Positions 1 to 7,278 of a stretch of 12,966 bases of DNA are shown here, one piece after another. The notes under the pieces are model-generated. The model was not told where the DNA came from and made no database searches. It saw only the letters and a program-made list of their open reading frames with translations. Position 1 is the stretch's first letter. The number at the start of each line of letters is the position of its first letter. This stretch comes from Ruminococcus sp. (GTDB taxonomy: Bacteria > Bacillota > Clostridia > Lachnospirales > Lachnospiraceae), in NCBI GenBank assembly GCA_020024635.1, contig JAHHTL010000052.1:1-12966 (forward strand), written 5' to 3'. The position numbers and the translations under genes were made by a program.

Positions 1-42
1 CCAGAACCACAACCACAGCCAGAACCAGAGCCACAACCAGAG
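1..42 (+). repeat. Pro-Glu/Gln codon repeat (linker)
   Basis: Tandem six-base units of the form CCAGAA/CCACAA/CCAGAG encode alternating Pro-Glu and Pro-Gln. This is a stiff, extended linker typical of exported proteins between an N-terminal module and the DUF4430 domain. The repeat probably extends left of the window. Confidence 0.7.
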
Positions 43-1200
43 ACCAAAGAAGGAAAGATTGTTCTAACCGTAGAACGTTTTACCATTGGTCAAGGGTATT
101 TCAAAGAGCCTGTGTTTGTGCCATTTGAAAAAGGAGAAAATGGTGCAGATTTATTGAAAAAAGTCATTGGTGCGAAAAATTATGTGGGCGAAGATGCGTA
201 TGTTCAAGGAATCAAAGGTGCAGACCAAGGCCCAGAGAAAACAACCATTCCAGACTATATTACAAACATGGGAGAAGGCGCTCCAACTACAGAAAGTGCA
301 AGGGCATATTACGATGCAGAAGGAAAAAACCAGTGGGAAAAAGGAACATTGGGAGAATTTACATATTCTTCCTCTGCCGGATGGTTCTATACAGTGAATG
401 GAACCACTCCGATTTATGGAATTAGTGAGTATGAACCGCAGGATGGAGACGTAGTTCGATTTCAGTATACCGTACATGGTTATGGGGCAGATCTAACAGG
501 AAAATTATATGGACAAGAAGAACCGTCTGTAAGAATATCAGACAAAAATCCTCTGACTAAATTGTTGGCAGAAGTCAATAGTCAAAAAGAAGAATTGCTT
601 CAAAAAGAAGAAATAAAGCGTGCCTACCAAAGCGCTATGGAATTGATGCCAGATATGACAGCGCCGCAGGAAAAAGTGGACGCAGCCATGAAAGCATTGC
701 AAGATGCTCTGAAAAATGTAGATGCGCAGAGCAAGCCAGAACAGCCAGAGCGTCCAGAACAATCACCAAGACCAGAAGGAACGGCGCATTTTAGACCGGT
801 CGTATTAACGGATCAAAAAACGGGAATTATTTTGACAGGTCAGAATCTAGAACGTTCAATGAACTTAAAAGTGACACCTTTGAAAAATACAGATAGACAA
901 GTTGGGCTTATGAGAGCACAGGCATCTAAGACACAGTGGATTGTACGACTTAACAATATTCAATTAATGGACAATGGCACAGAAGTTACCAATCATGGAA
1001 AGATTACATTGTACTTGCCACTAAGCAAAATCTATACTGGAAATCGTATGACAGTGGTACACTGTATGAATGGAAAAGTAGAACTCCTAAAAGGGGAAGT
1101 GATCGATGGCTTTGTAAAGCTTGAATTGACCGATCTTCAAGGATTTGGGATTATTATAGATCCAGTTTCTACGACAGACATTTATAAAAAAATCGCATAG
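1..1200 (+). CDS. DUF4430 / FIVAR-like surface protein, 5' partial
   Basis: The frame is open from the first base, so the gene starts left of the window; an internal GTG at 112 lies inside the domain and is not a start. The visible 399 residues begin with a Pro/Glu/Gln linker (1-14). A DUF4430 domain follows (about 19-163), with the family's Trp-Tyr-Val-Asn-Gly core (GWFYTVNG, 127-134) and the closing GDVVRFQYT (149-157). Next comes a helical FIVAR-like segment (about 184-240), a second Pro/Glu linker (245-260), and a C-terminal beta-rich domain of a type common at the ends of Firmicutes surface proteins (about 263-388). There is no LPXTG motif or C-terminal membrane helix, so the anchor, if any, is in the missing N-terminus. 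DUF4430 is related to the beta domain of intrinsic factor/transcobalamin. The next gene starts 35 bases downstream, which suggests an operon. The domain call is firm; the ligand is unknown. Confidence 0.85.
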   Translation, partial: PEPQPQPEPEPQPETKEGKIVLTVERFTIGQGYFKEPVFVPFEKGENGADLLKKVIGAKNYVGEDAYVQGIKGADQGPEKTTIPDYITNMGEGAPTTESARAYYDAEGKNQWEKGTLGEFTYSSSAGWFYTVNGTTPIYGISEYEPQDGDVVRFQYTVHGYGADLTGKLYGQEEPSVRISDKNPLTKLLAEVNSQKEELLQKEEIKRAYQSAMELMPDMTAPQEKVDAAMKALQDALKNVDAQSKPEQPERPEQSPRPEGTAHFRPVVLTDQKTGIILTGQNLERSMNLKVTPLKNTDRQVGLMRAQASKTQWIVRLNNIQLMDNGTEVTNHGKITLYLPLSKIYTGNRMTVVHCMNGKVELLKGEVIDGFVKLELTDLQGFGIIIDPVSTTDIYKKIA

Positions 1201-1221
1201 TTCAGTGAAGGGATAGTATGC

Positions 1222-1227
1222 AAGGAG
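1222..1227 (+). promoter_or_regulatory. Ribosome binding site deciding the barrel-gene start
   Basis: AAGGAG lies 8 bases before the ATG at 1236. An in-frame ATG at 1218 sits upstream of this site, so the longer reading would place the ribosome binding site inside the gene. The 1236 start also gives a clean signal peptide (MKKTIYRLLC...). Confidence 0.8.
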
Positions 1228-1235
1228 TTAAGAAC

Positions 1236-2750
1236 ATGAAAAAAACCATATATAGACTGCTTTGTGTGAGCCTGACAATTTTGCTTTTTCTGTCAGTACC
1301 TGTAACAGGACGGGCAGAAGAGGCGGACAGTGTTAGAGCATTAAATAAGGCAGAAGAGTATTTAAGTTCCAAAATTGTAGATCCCGTTGTAGGAAGTGTC
1401 GGCGGAGAATGGGCTGTGATTGCCATGGCAAGAGAGGGACGACTAACGGAGAGTGCAAGAGCAGAGTATTTGAAAAACTTACAGTATGTTTTGGAACAGA
1501 AAAAGGGAGTACTACATCCTACCAAATATACCGAATATTCCAGAACGGTACTGGCGCTTACGTCGATTGGCACCAATCCACGGAATGTAAACGGATACGA
1601 TGTTTTGACACCGCTATCCGATTTTACAAAAGTAACCAAACAGGGAATTAATGGGGCAGTTTATGCACTACTTGCTTTAGATTCTGGAAATTATAAAGTG
1701 CCTAAATTACCTTCCAATGCAACCAACAAAGTACAGACAACAAGAGAGAACTTAATTGAGTTCATTTTAAATGCAGAACTTGCAGATGGAGGCTGGGGGC
1801 TTTTGGATACTCCGGATGATATGACCCCCATGGCAATCCAATGTCTGGTACCGTATCAAAAAAGAAAAGATGTAAATGCTGCAATCCAAAGAGCAATCCA
1901 AAGACTTAGTCATATGCAAGAGGCAGATGGCGGATTTTCCAAACAAAGTGGATCAGAAACCATTTCCCAGACCATTATTGCACTATCGGCTTACGACGTC
2001 TCTTTACTTACAAGCGAAGCATTTGTAAAAAACGGAAAAACGTTGATAGATGCCCTATTGACTTATCAAAATAAAAATGGCTCCTTTTCTCATATTCATG
2101 GGAAAGGAGAAGATGTGATGGCCACAGAACAAGCAACATTGGCTTTGTGTGCATATAAGCGGGCAATCAACCATAAGAATTCCTTGTATGATATGACGGA
2201 TGTAAAAGAAAGAACGGATATTCCAGAACTGGAATACATTCCAGGACAGCAAGGAAACTCTAATTCTGCAGTCATCCCAGGATTAAATGGAGAATTGACA
2301 GTACAAGGAACCAAACCACAAAGTAGTGGAACCGGAACCTCTGGAACCAATATGCCAGGCATCAATATACCAGGCGCAAATATTTCAGGTACCAATACGT
2401 TACCGGGGATAAATGGCACATCTGGTTTATCGGATGCTAAGAAAGATACGACAAAGAAAAAAGTGGACACTGGAAAAAAAGTCGAAAAAGAAGATACAAA
2501 AACTTCCACAAAAGAAAAAGAGAAAACAAAGAAAACAGGAAAGAAAACAGAGGAGTTACAGAAGAAAAATCTCAATAAAAAAGAATCAGACAAGATTATT
2601 AATCAACCAAGAAATAAAAAATCATATGCACCAATCATTTGGGGCAGTATAATCGGAACGGTTGTAGTGGCCTGCATTGTTACAAAAATTGTGCTTGAAG
2701 TGAAACGGAAAAAAAGGAGAATGAGATGGCGGTCAAATTCCAAAAGATAG
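1236..2750 (+). CDS. Membrane-anchored alpha/alpha-barrel (squalene-cyclase-like) surface protein
   Basis: The protein has 504 residues. A signal peptide (about 1-27) precedes an alpha/alpha-barrel of prenyltransferase/squalene-cyclase repeat type (about 33-315). Its marks are GGEWAVIAMAREG (56-68) and the spaced DGGWG (184-188), DGGFS (231-235) and NGSFS (281-285) turns. A Gly/Asn/Pro-rich linker with PGxN units (about 336-398) and a Lys-rich stalk (401-462) follow. A transmembrane helix (about 464-488) and a Lys/Arg-rich cytoplasmic tail end the protein. The barrel should therefore sit outside the cell on a stalk. I see no terpene-cyclase DxDD motif, so an enzyme is unlikely. The same barrel fold forms the alpha domain of intrinsic factor and transcobalamin, and the flanking genes carry the matching DUF4430 domain, so a ligand-binding role is inferred. 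Its end overlaps the next gene by 25 bases. Confidence 0.85.
   Translation: MKKTIYRLLCVSLTILLFLSVPVTGRAEEADSVRALNKAEEYLSSKIVDPVVGSVGGEWAVIAMAREGRLTESARAEYLKNLQYVLEQKKGVLHPTKYTEYSRTVLALTSIGTNPRNVNGYDVLTPLSDFTKVTKQGINGAVYALLALDSGNYKVPKLPSNATNKVQTTRENLIEFILNAELADGGWGLLDTPDDMTPMAIQCLVPYQKRKDVNAAIQRAIQRLSHMQEADGGFSKQSGSETISQTIIALSAYDVSLLTSEAFVKNGKTLIDALLTYQNKNGSFSHIHGKGEDVMATEQATLALCAYKRAINHKNSLYDMTDVKERTDIPELEYIPGQQGNSNSAVIPGLNGELTVQGTKPQSSGTGTSGTNMPGINIPGANISGTNTLPGINGTSGLSDAKKDTTKKKVDTGKKVEKEDTKTSTKEKEKTKKTGKKTEELQKKNLNKKESDKIINQPRNKKSYAPIIWGSIIGTVVVACIVTKIVLEVKRKKRRMRWRSNSKR
2322..2429 (+). repeat. Degenerate PGxN / GTN linker repeat
   Basis: Within the barrel gene, short degenerate units encode SGTN, MPGIN, IPGAN, ISGTN and LPGIN in succession. 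They form a low-complexity spacer between the barrel and the Lys-rich stalk. Such repeats can vary in number between strains, but that cannot be judged from one sequence. Confidence 0.6.
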
Positions 2751-3472
2751 TGCGGGCATTGGTAGTGTTTCTTGCAGCTATGCTTGTATTATCCGGTTGC
2801 CAAAAGACAACCACGGCACCAGAAAAGACAGCTGTAAAAACCACAAAGAGCCAAGAAAAAAAGACGGATCAAAAGGAAAAAAAGAAACCAGAGCAAAAGA
2901 CAGTCAAAGAAACAGAAGAACCACAAAAGGAAGAAGAGGAAGAAAAGAATGTAGAGGCTGGAATAGAGAAGGAGGTAGAAAAGGAAGTAGAACAACCTTC
3001 CAATTCTAAAACGGCTTCCTCTTCAAAAGAATCTTCAACACAAGGGAGCAAACCAGCTCCGCAGCAATCACAAGATTCGGAGGAACAGACTTGTTATCTT
3101 AAGATTTCCTGCCACACCATATTAAATAATATGGATCAGTTAGAGGCAGGAAAAGAAGTTCTTATTCCTTCGAATGGAGTGTTGTATGCACAAAGAGAAG
3201 TGACATTTCAAGAAGGGGAGACCGTCTTTGATGTACTACTGCGAGAAACAAAGAAAAGCGGAATCCATATGGAATACAGTTTTACCCCTGGTTTTAATAG
3301 TAATTACATTGAAGGAATTGGAAACATTTATGAAATGGATTGCGGTCCCAATTCTGGTTGGATGTACAGTGTAAACGGCGTGTACCCGGATTACGGATGC
3401 AGCGCTTATGAGTTGAAAGATCAAGATGTAATAGAATGGAACTATACATGCGATCTAGGAAGAGATTTGTAA
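2726..3472 (+). CDS. DUF4430 lipoprotein
   Basis: The protein has 248 residues. A lipoprotein signal peptide ends in the lipobox LSGC with Cys25 as the lipidated residue. A long charged linker rich in Lys, Glu and Gln (about 28-120) is followed by a DUF4430 domain (about 122-243). The domain has the pattern VFDVLLRE (167-174), YIEGIGNIYE (194-203) and the core SGWMYSVNG (210-218), ending in DVIEWNYT. Five cysteines lie in the domain (123, 129, 206, 225, 242), four of which could form disulfides outside the cell. AGGAGA five bases before the ATG supports the start inside the preceding gene, and the 25-base overlap suggests translational coupling. It is the likely beta-domain partner of the barrel protein, tethered by lipid at the outer face of the membrane near the ECF importer. 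The domain call is strong; the ligand is inferred. Confidence 0.87.
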   Translation: MAVKFQKIVRALVVFLAAMLVLSGCQKTTTAPEKTAVKTTKSQEKKTDQKEKKKPEQKTVKETEEPQKEEEEEKNVEAGIEKEVEKEVEQPSNSKTASSSKESSTQGSKPAPQQSQDSEEQTCYLKISCHTILNNMDQLEAGKEVLIPSNGVLYAQREVTFQEGETVFDVLLRETKKSGIHMEYSFTPGFNSNYIEGIGNIYEMDCGPNSGWMYSVNGVYPDYGCSAYELKDQDVIEWNYTCDLGRDL

Positions 3473-3473
3473 T

Positions 3474-4367
3474 ATGAGACAAGATAGTTTTTCGTCTTAT
3501 CATCCATGGATTAATTTTATATATTTTGGGTTTGTAATCGGGTGCTCCATGTTTGTGATGCACCCGGTATTACTTTTCCTCTCTTTTTTCGGGGGCGGAT
3601 GTTACTACATTTATCTGAAAAGAGGGGAGGCAGTGAAAACCGCGTTGTGGATGATGGGACCCGTATTTTTCATTTCCTTACTGGTAAATCCGATATTTAA
3701 TCATAAAGGAATGACAATTTTATATTATTTTAAAACCGGAAATCCCCTGACTTTAGAATCCATTGTATATGGAGCGGCCACAGGGATGATGTTGGTCAGC
3801 GTAATCCATTGGTTTGCCTGCTATCAAACAGTCATGACTTCCGACAAATTTATTTACTTGTTTGGGAAAATCATACCGGCAATGTCTTTGATCTTGTCTA
3901 TGGTCTTTCGGTTTGTACCGAAATTTAAAGCACAGATCGGAAACGTTTCTGAAGCACAAACCTGCATTGGACGAGATGTAAGGCAGGGGAGCATCCTTCA
4001 AAAAAGTAGACATGGACTTCAAATCCTCTCTATTATGCTCACCTGGTCCTTGGAAAACTCTGTGGAGACAGCAGATTCTATGAAGGCCAGGGGATACGGG
4101 CTTAGAGGAAGGACTCATTTTTCCATTTATAGATTTGATCGACGAGATCAGATTCTTGGTATAGGGATTCTCATTCTAGGGGGAGTAGTCTTCTATGGGC
4201 TACTGACAAAGAAAGTAACTAGTTTGTATTATCCAATTTTTCAGATGAACCCACTTACATGGCGTTCTTGTATTGTATATGTTTGTTACGGCATCCTTTG
4301 TCTGTTACCTTGGATCATCAATATTGTAGAGGATATAAAATGGCATTATTTGAAATCAAAAATTTAA
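3474..4367 (+). CDS. ecfT: ECF transporter transmembrane T component (EcfT/CbiQ family)
   Basis: This integral membrane coupling subunit of an energy-coupling factor importer transmits ATPase movement to the substrate-binding S component. It has 297 residues, with hydrophobic helices at about 15-48, 58-75, 95-118, 225-245 and 262-283. The cytoplasmic coupling region carries the typical second Ala-Arg-Gly signature (MKARGYG, 203-209), which docks in the ATPase groove. The first signature appears degenerate (CIGRD, 164-168). The ATG is one base after the previous stop, with an AGGAAGAG ribosome binding site upstream. Its end overlaps the ATPase gene by 28 bases. Having its own T, A and S genes side by side points to a dedicated (group I-like) ECF transporter rather than a shared module. 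Confidence 0.88.
   Translation: MRQDSFSSYHPWINFIYFGFVIGCSMFVMHPVLLFLSFFGGGCYYIYLKRGEAVKTALWMMGPVFFISLLVNPIFNHKGMTILYYFKTGNPLTLESIVYGAATGMMLVSVIHWFACYQTVMTSDKFIYLFGKIIPAMSLILSMVFRFVPKFKAQIGNVSEAQTCIGRDVRQGSILQKSRHGLQILSIMLTWSLENSVETADSMKARGYGLRGRTHFSIYRFDRRDQILGIGILILGGVVFYGLLTKKVTSLYYPIFQMNPLTWRSCIVYVCYGILCLLPWIINIVEDIKWHYLKSKI
4328..4333 (+). promoter_or_regulatory. Ribosome binding site deciding the ecfA start
   Basis: AGAGGA lies 6 bases before the ATG at 4340. The open frame extends back to an ATG at 4259, but that would add 27 residues with no ABC homology inside the ecfT coding region. The 4340 start gives MALFEIKNLTFTYP, a standard ABC ATPase beginning. Confidence 0.7.
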
Positions 4368-6022
4368 CATTTACCTACCCGGAGGCAAACACCTTTGCAC
4401 TGAAGGAAATCAATTTGGAAATCAATTCGGGAGAATTTGTCTTGATCTGTGGAAAATCTGGGTGTGGAAAGTCTACCCTTTTACGACAATTTAAAACCGT
4501 GCTTACTCCATATGGAAAAAGGGAGGGAGAAATCTTCTTTCAAGGAAAACCATTGTCTGCCCATTCTGCCAGAGAACAGGCATCGAAAATAGGGTATGTA
4601 CTGCAACATCCGGATCATCAGATTGTCACCGATAAAGTCTGGCATGAACTTGCTTTTGGAGTAGAAAATTTAGGACTGGATCAGCAAAGCATCCGACTTC
4701 GTGTAGCAGAGATGGCCAGTTTTTTTGGCATCCAAAATTGGTTTTTAAAAAGTGTAGAAGAACTTTCCGGAGGGCAAAAACAACTCCTGAATCTGGCATC
4801 AGTTATGGCTATGCAGCCAGAAGTACTGGTGTTAGATGAACCGACTTCTCAACTCGATCCCATTTGTGCAAATGAATTTTTAACTACGATTAAAAAAATC
4901 AATGAAGATCTTGGCGTCACCATTGTTTTAATTGAGCATCGCTTAGAAGAGGTGTTTCCAATGGCCCATCGCGTTCTTGTTCTAGAAGAAGGAAAACAAC
5001 TCTTTTATGATACCCCAAGAAAAGTGGGAAAAGCACTGGCCGATCATGAATTGTTTCTAGCGATGCCAAGTCCCGTACAAATTTATAATCAGACTGGGCA
5101 AAAAGGAACTTGCCCACTGACGGTTCGAGAAGGAAGAACATGGTTGGAAAGGTATTATGGAGAACGAAAAGGAACCTATCTTCGAAAAAGCGTCTCCTCT
5201 CCAACAAGGCGTGACCAAAGAGAAACCGTTGTAGAAGCCAAAGATCTTTGGTTTCGCTACAATCAGGAAGACGAGGATGTGATTAAAGACTTGTCCATGG
5301 AAGTCAAAAAGGGAGAACTTTACTGTATCCTTGGGGGAAATGGGACTGGAAAAAGTACGGCCTTATCTTTGTTAAGTGGAATACGAAAACCCTATCGAGG
5401 AAGGATCTATCTTAATGGAAAAGACATCAAAAAAATCAAAGAAAAAGATCGTTTTCAACAATTTCTAGGAGTATTGCCCCAAAATCCACAAAGCCTGTTT
5501 GTAAAAGACACCTTAAAAGAGGATTTAGAAGACATGCTCTTCGGTCTGTCTCCAGCTCAGAAAACAGGCAAAGAGATTCTTTTGCAGCAAGTCATCGAAG
5601 AGACTTGTATTGGCCATTTGCTATCCATGCACCCTTATGATTTAAGTGGGGGAGAGCAGCAGCGAGCAGCTCTTGCAAAAGTGCTACTTTTAGAACCTAA
5701 AATCTTACTTTTGGATGAACCAACAAAAGGACTGGATGGATTTTATAAGAGCAAACTGGCGCAAATTTTTCGGAGGCTACAAGCACAAGGAATGACCATT
5801 ATCATCGTCTCTCATGATCTTGAATTTTGCGCTTCCTATGGAGAAACGTGTGCCTTGTTTTTTAATGGCAGTATTGTGACAGCAAATAGTGTGGAAGAAT
5901 TTTTTACGGGAAATAGCTTTTATACTACTGCGGCAAATCGTATGGCGAGGACCCTTTTTCCAGATGCCATTACAGTAAAGGATGTGATTCAACGATGCAA
6001 CGAAATCAGGCAACCGGAATAG
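4340..6022 (+). CDS. Fused double ECF ATPase (EcfA-EcfA')
   Basis: The protein has 560 residues and two complete ABC ATPase domains in one chain, replacing the usual EcfA1/EcfA2 pair that powers the importer. Domain 1 (about 3-235) has Walker A GKSGCGKST (38-46), Q-loop Gln89, signature LSGGQ (142-146), Walker B LVLDEP (163-168) and switch His200. Domain 2 (about 296-520) has Walker A GGNGTGKST (332-340), Q-loop Gln381, signature LSGGE (435-439), Walker B LLLDEP (456-461) and His492. All catalytic elements are intact in both halves, so both sites should hydrolyse ATP. The gene overlaps ecfT by 28 bases and the S-component gene by 28 bases, consistent with one operon and coupled translation. 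An energising role for an unrelated transporter is possible but unlikely given the neighbours. Confidence 0.92.
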   Translation: MALFEIKNLTFTYPEANTFALKEINLEINSGEFVLICGKSGCGKSTLLRQFKTVLTPYGKREGEIFFQGKPLSAHSAREQASKIGYVLQHPDHQIVTDKVWHELAFGVENLGLDQQSIRLRVAEMASFFGIQNWFLKSVEELSGGQKQLLNLASVMAMQPEVLVLDEPTSQLDPICANEFLTTIKKINEDLGVTIVLIEHRLEEVFPMAHRVLVLEEGKQLFYDTPRKVGKALADHELFLAMPSPVQIYNQTGQKGTCPLTVREGRTWLERYYGERKGTYLRKSVSSPTRRDQRETVVEAKDLWFRYNQEDEDVIKDLSMEVKKGELYCILGGNGTGKSTALSLLSGIRKPYRGRIYLNGKDIKKIKEKDRFQQFLGVLPQNPQSLFVKDTLKEDLEDMLFGLSPAQKTGKEILLQQVIEETCIGHLLSMHPYDLSGGEQQRAALAKVLLLEPKILLLDEPTKGLDGFYKSKLAQIFRRLQAQGMTIIIVSHDLEFCASYGETCALFFNGSIVTANSVEEFFTGNSFYTTAANRMARTLFPDAITVKDVIQRCNEIRQPE

Positions 6023-7278
6023 ATACAAGAATGCTCTTTCCAGTATATGGAGGAATCTTCTGCGTCATCAGTTATTTTGCACTTCCAGTTTTTTCCGCAC
6101 CGGAACTTCGATACGAGGGTGTGTTAGACACTGGAAAGTTGATAAATCTATCTGTCTTCGTGGATAACCTCAGCAAAATCTTCCTAGATGGTGGAAAACT
6201 TTTGGAAAAATGGGTACCAATCCTTTTACTAACAGGGGCAGGTGTGGTTGCGGTAGGCATGTTCCTTTTGACGGGTGCTATTCTAAGTAAAAAGAAGTTT
6301 AGCAGTTCGCTTACAAGACTGACTTATGGAATCAATGCTATAGTTGCCCTCCTTCTTCTTGCGGTTTCTGGGTATATGAATCTTCGGGTACAAGGAGAAG
6401 GGTGGAGGGAGCATCTTTTTTTAAATTTCACACTCTATGCAAAGATTCGCCCGACCTCCTTTGTCTATGCCAACCTATTTGTATCTCTTTTTATGATTTT
6501 AAAAGGAAGATGTTTCTTTCAAGAAGAGGGAAAAGAAGAAACGCATCTAGTACAAAGACAATGGAAGGAAGATCGAAGGTTTGGAAGGAGAACCAAAGTA
6601 GCCATCTTCATCTTAGTGTTTGGAATTCCAGCTGTTATTTTCTTTGGAATTTTCTTTTTAAATGACCGGAGCAATGTCTTTATTGGACTTTGTATTATTT
6701 GTTTGTCCAGCCTTCCGTTTTTCATGGTATTCGAAGACCGAAAACCACAGGCAAGAGAATTGATTCTCATTGCCGTCTTATCGGCGATTGCGGTGGTGGG
6801 ACGTATGGCGTTTTTTATGCTGCCACAGTTTAAACCAATGGCGGCAGTGATTATCATTGCAGGCATTGGACTAGGGGCGGAGGCCGGATTTTTAACAGGA
6901 GTGGTCTCTGGCTTCGTTTCCAATTTTTTCTTTGGACAAGGGCCGTGGACCCCATGGCAAATGTTCGCCTTTGGAATCATTGGATTTTTGGCAGGCCTCC
7001 TGTTTTATGAAAAAAAAATTGCCGCTCCAAAATTTTTCCAATGTTTCTATGGAGGAGTGGCGACCTTTGTTATCTATGGAGTGATTATGGATACCGCCTC
7101 AGTTTTAAACGTGATGCAAGGCTTGTCTAAGGAGGCTTTTCTTGCCGCCTACATCAGTGGAATCCCCTTTAATTTTGTCCATGGGATTTCCACCATTTTC
7201 TTTTTGGCGGTTTTGGCAGAACCAATGGAGAGAAAATTAAATCGTGTGAAAAAGAAATACGGAATTTTACAGTGTTAA
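5995..7278 (+). CDS. ECF transporter S component with long N-terminal membrane extension
   Basis: The protein has 427 residues, about twice the usual S-component length of 180-200. The C-terminal part (about 253-412) looks like a complete six-helix S domain: ARELILIAVLSAIAVVGR, then GLGAEAGFLTG, the conserved FGQGPWTPWQMFAFG loop (313-327), and a last helix near 390-408. Before it lie about four helices (about 15-33, 72-97, 112-127, 154-169), a Lys/Arg-rich loop (170-201) and two more helices (202-222, 227-246). The S component binds the substrate in the membrane and sets specificity. The gene context with transcobalamin-like proteins suggests a cobamide, but I cannot prove this from sequence. 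The 5995 ATG has AAAGGA 12 bases upstream and repeats the operon's 28-base overlap. ATG 6031 is an alternative start. Confidence 0.85.
   Translation: MQRNQATGIDTRMLFPVYGGIFCVISYFALPVFSAPELRYEGVLDTGKLINLSVFVDNLSKIFLDGGKLLEKWVPILLLTGAGVVAVGMFLLTGAILSKKKFSSSLTRLTYGINAIVALLLLAVSGYMNLRVQGEGWREHLFLNFTLYAKIRPTSFVYANLFVSLFMILKGRCFFQEEGKEETHLVQRQWKEDRRFGRRTKVAIFILVFGIPAVIFFGIFFLNDRSNVFIGLCIICLSSLPFFMVFEDRKPQARELILIAVLSAIAVVGRMAFFMLPQFKPMAAVIIIAGIGLGAEAGFLTGVVSGFVSNFFFGQGPWTPWQMFAFGIIGFLAGLLFYEKKIAAPKFFQCFYGGVATFVIYGVIMDTASVLNVMQGLSKEAFLAAYISGIPFNFVHGISTIFFLAVLAEPMERKLNRVKKKYGILQC

Noticed and set aside
1218..1235. Upstream ATG for the barrel gene
   Set aside because: The AAGGAG site at 1222-1227 lies after it and is correctly spaced for the ATG at 1236, which also begins a better signal peptide.
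2096..2593. 165-codon open frame on the minus strand, rich in Phe/Ser/Val
   Set aside because: It is the complement of the Lys-rich and PGxN linker of the barrel gene. The A-rich coding strand removes stops on the other strand, and there is no ribosome binding site or homology.
1236..2750. Terpene or squalene cyclase enzyme
   Set aside because: The repeats match the fold, but no DxDD catalytic motif is visible and the protein is exported and membrane-anchored beside DUF4430 proteins, which fits ligand binding better.
4259..4339. Upstream ATG for the fused ATPase
   Set aside because: The added 27 residues overlap ecfT coding sequence and look nothing like an ABC domain. The ATG at 4340 has its own ribosome binding site.
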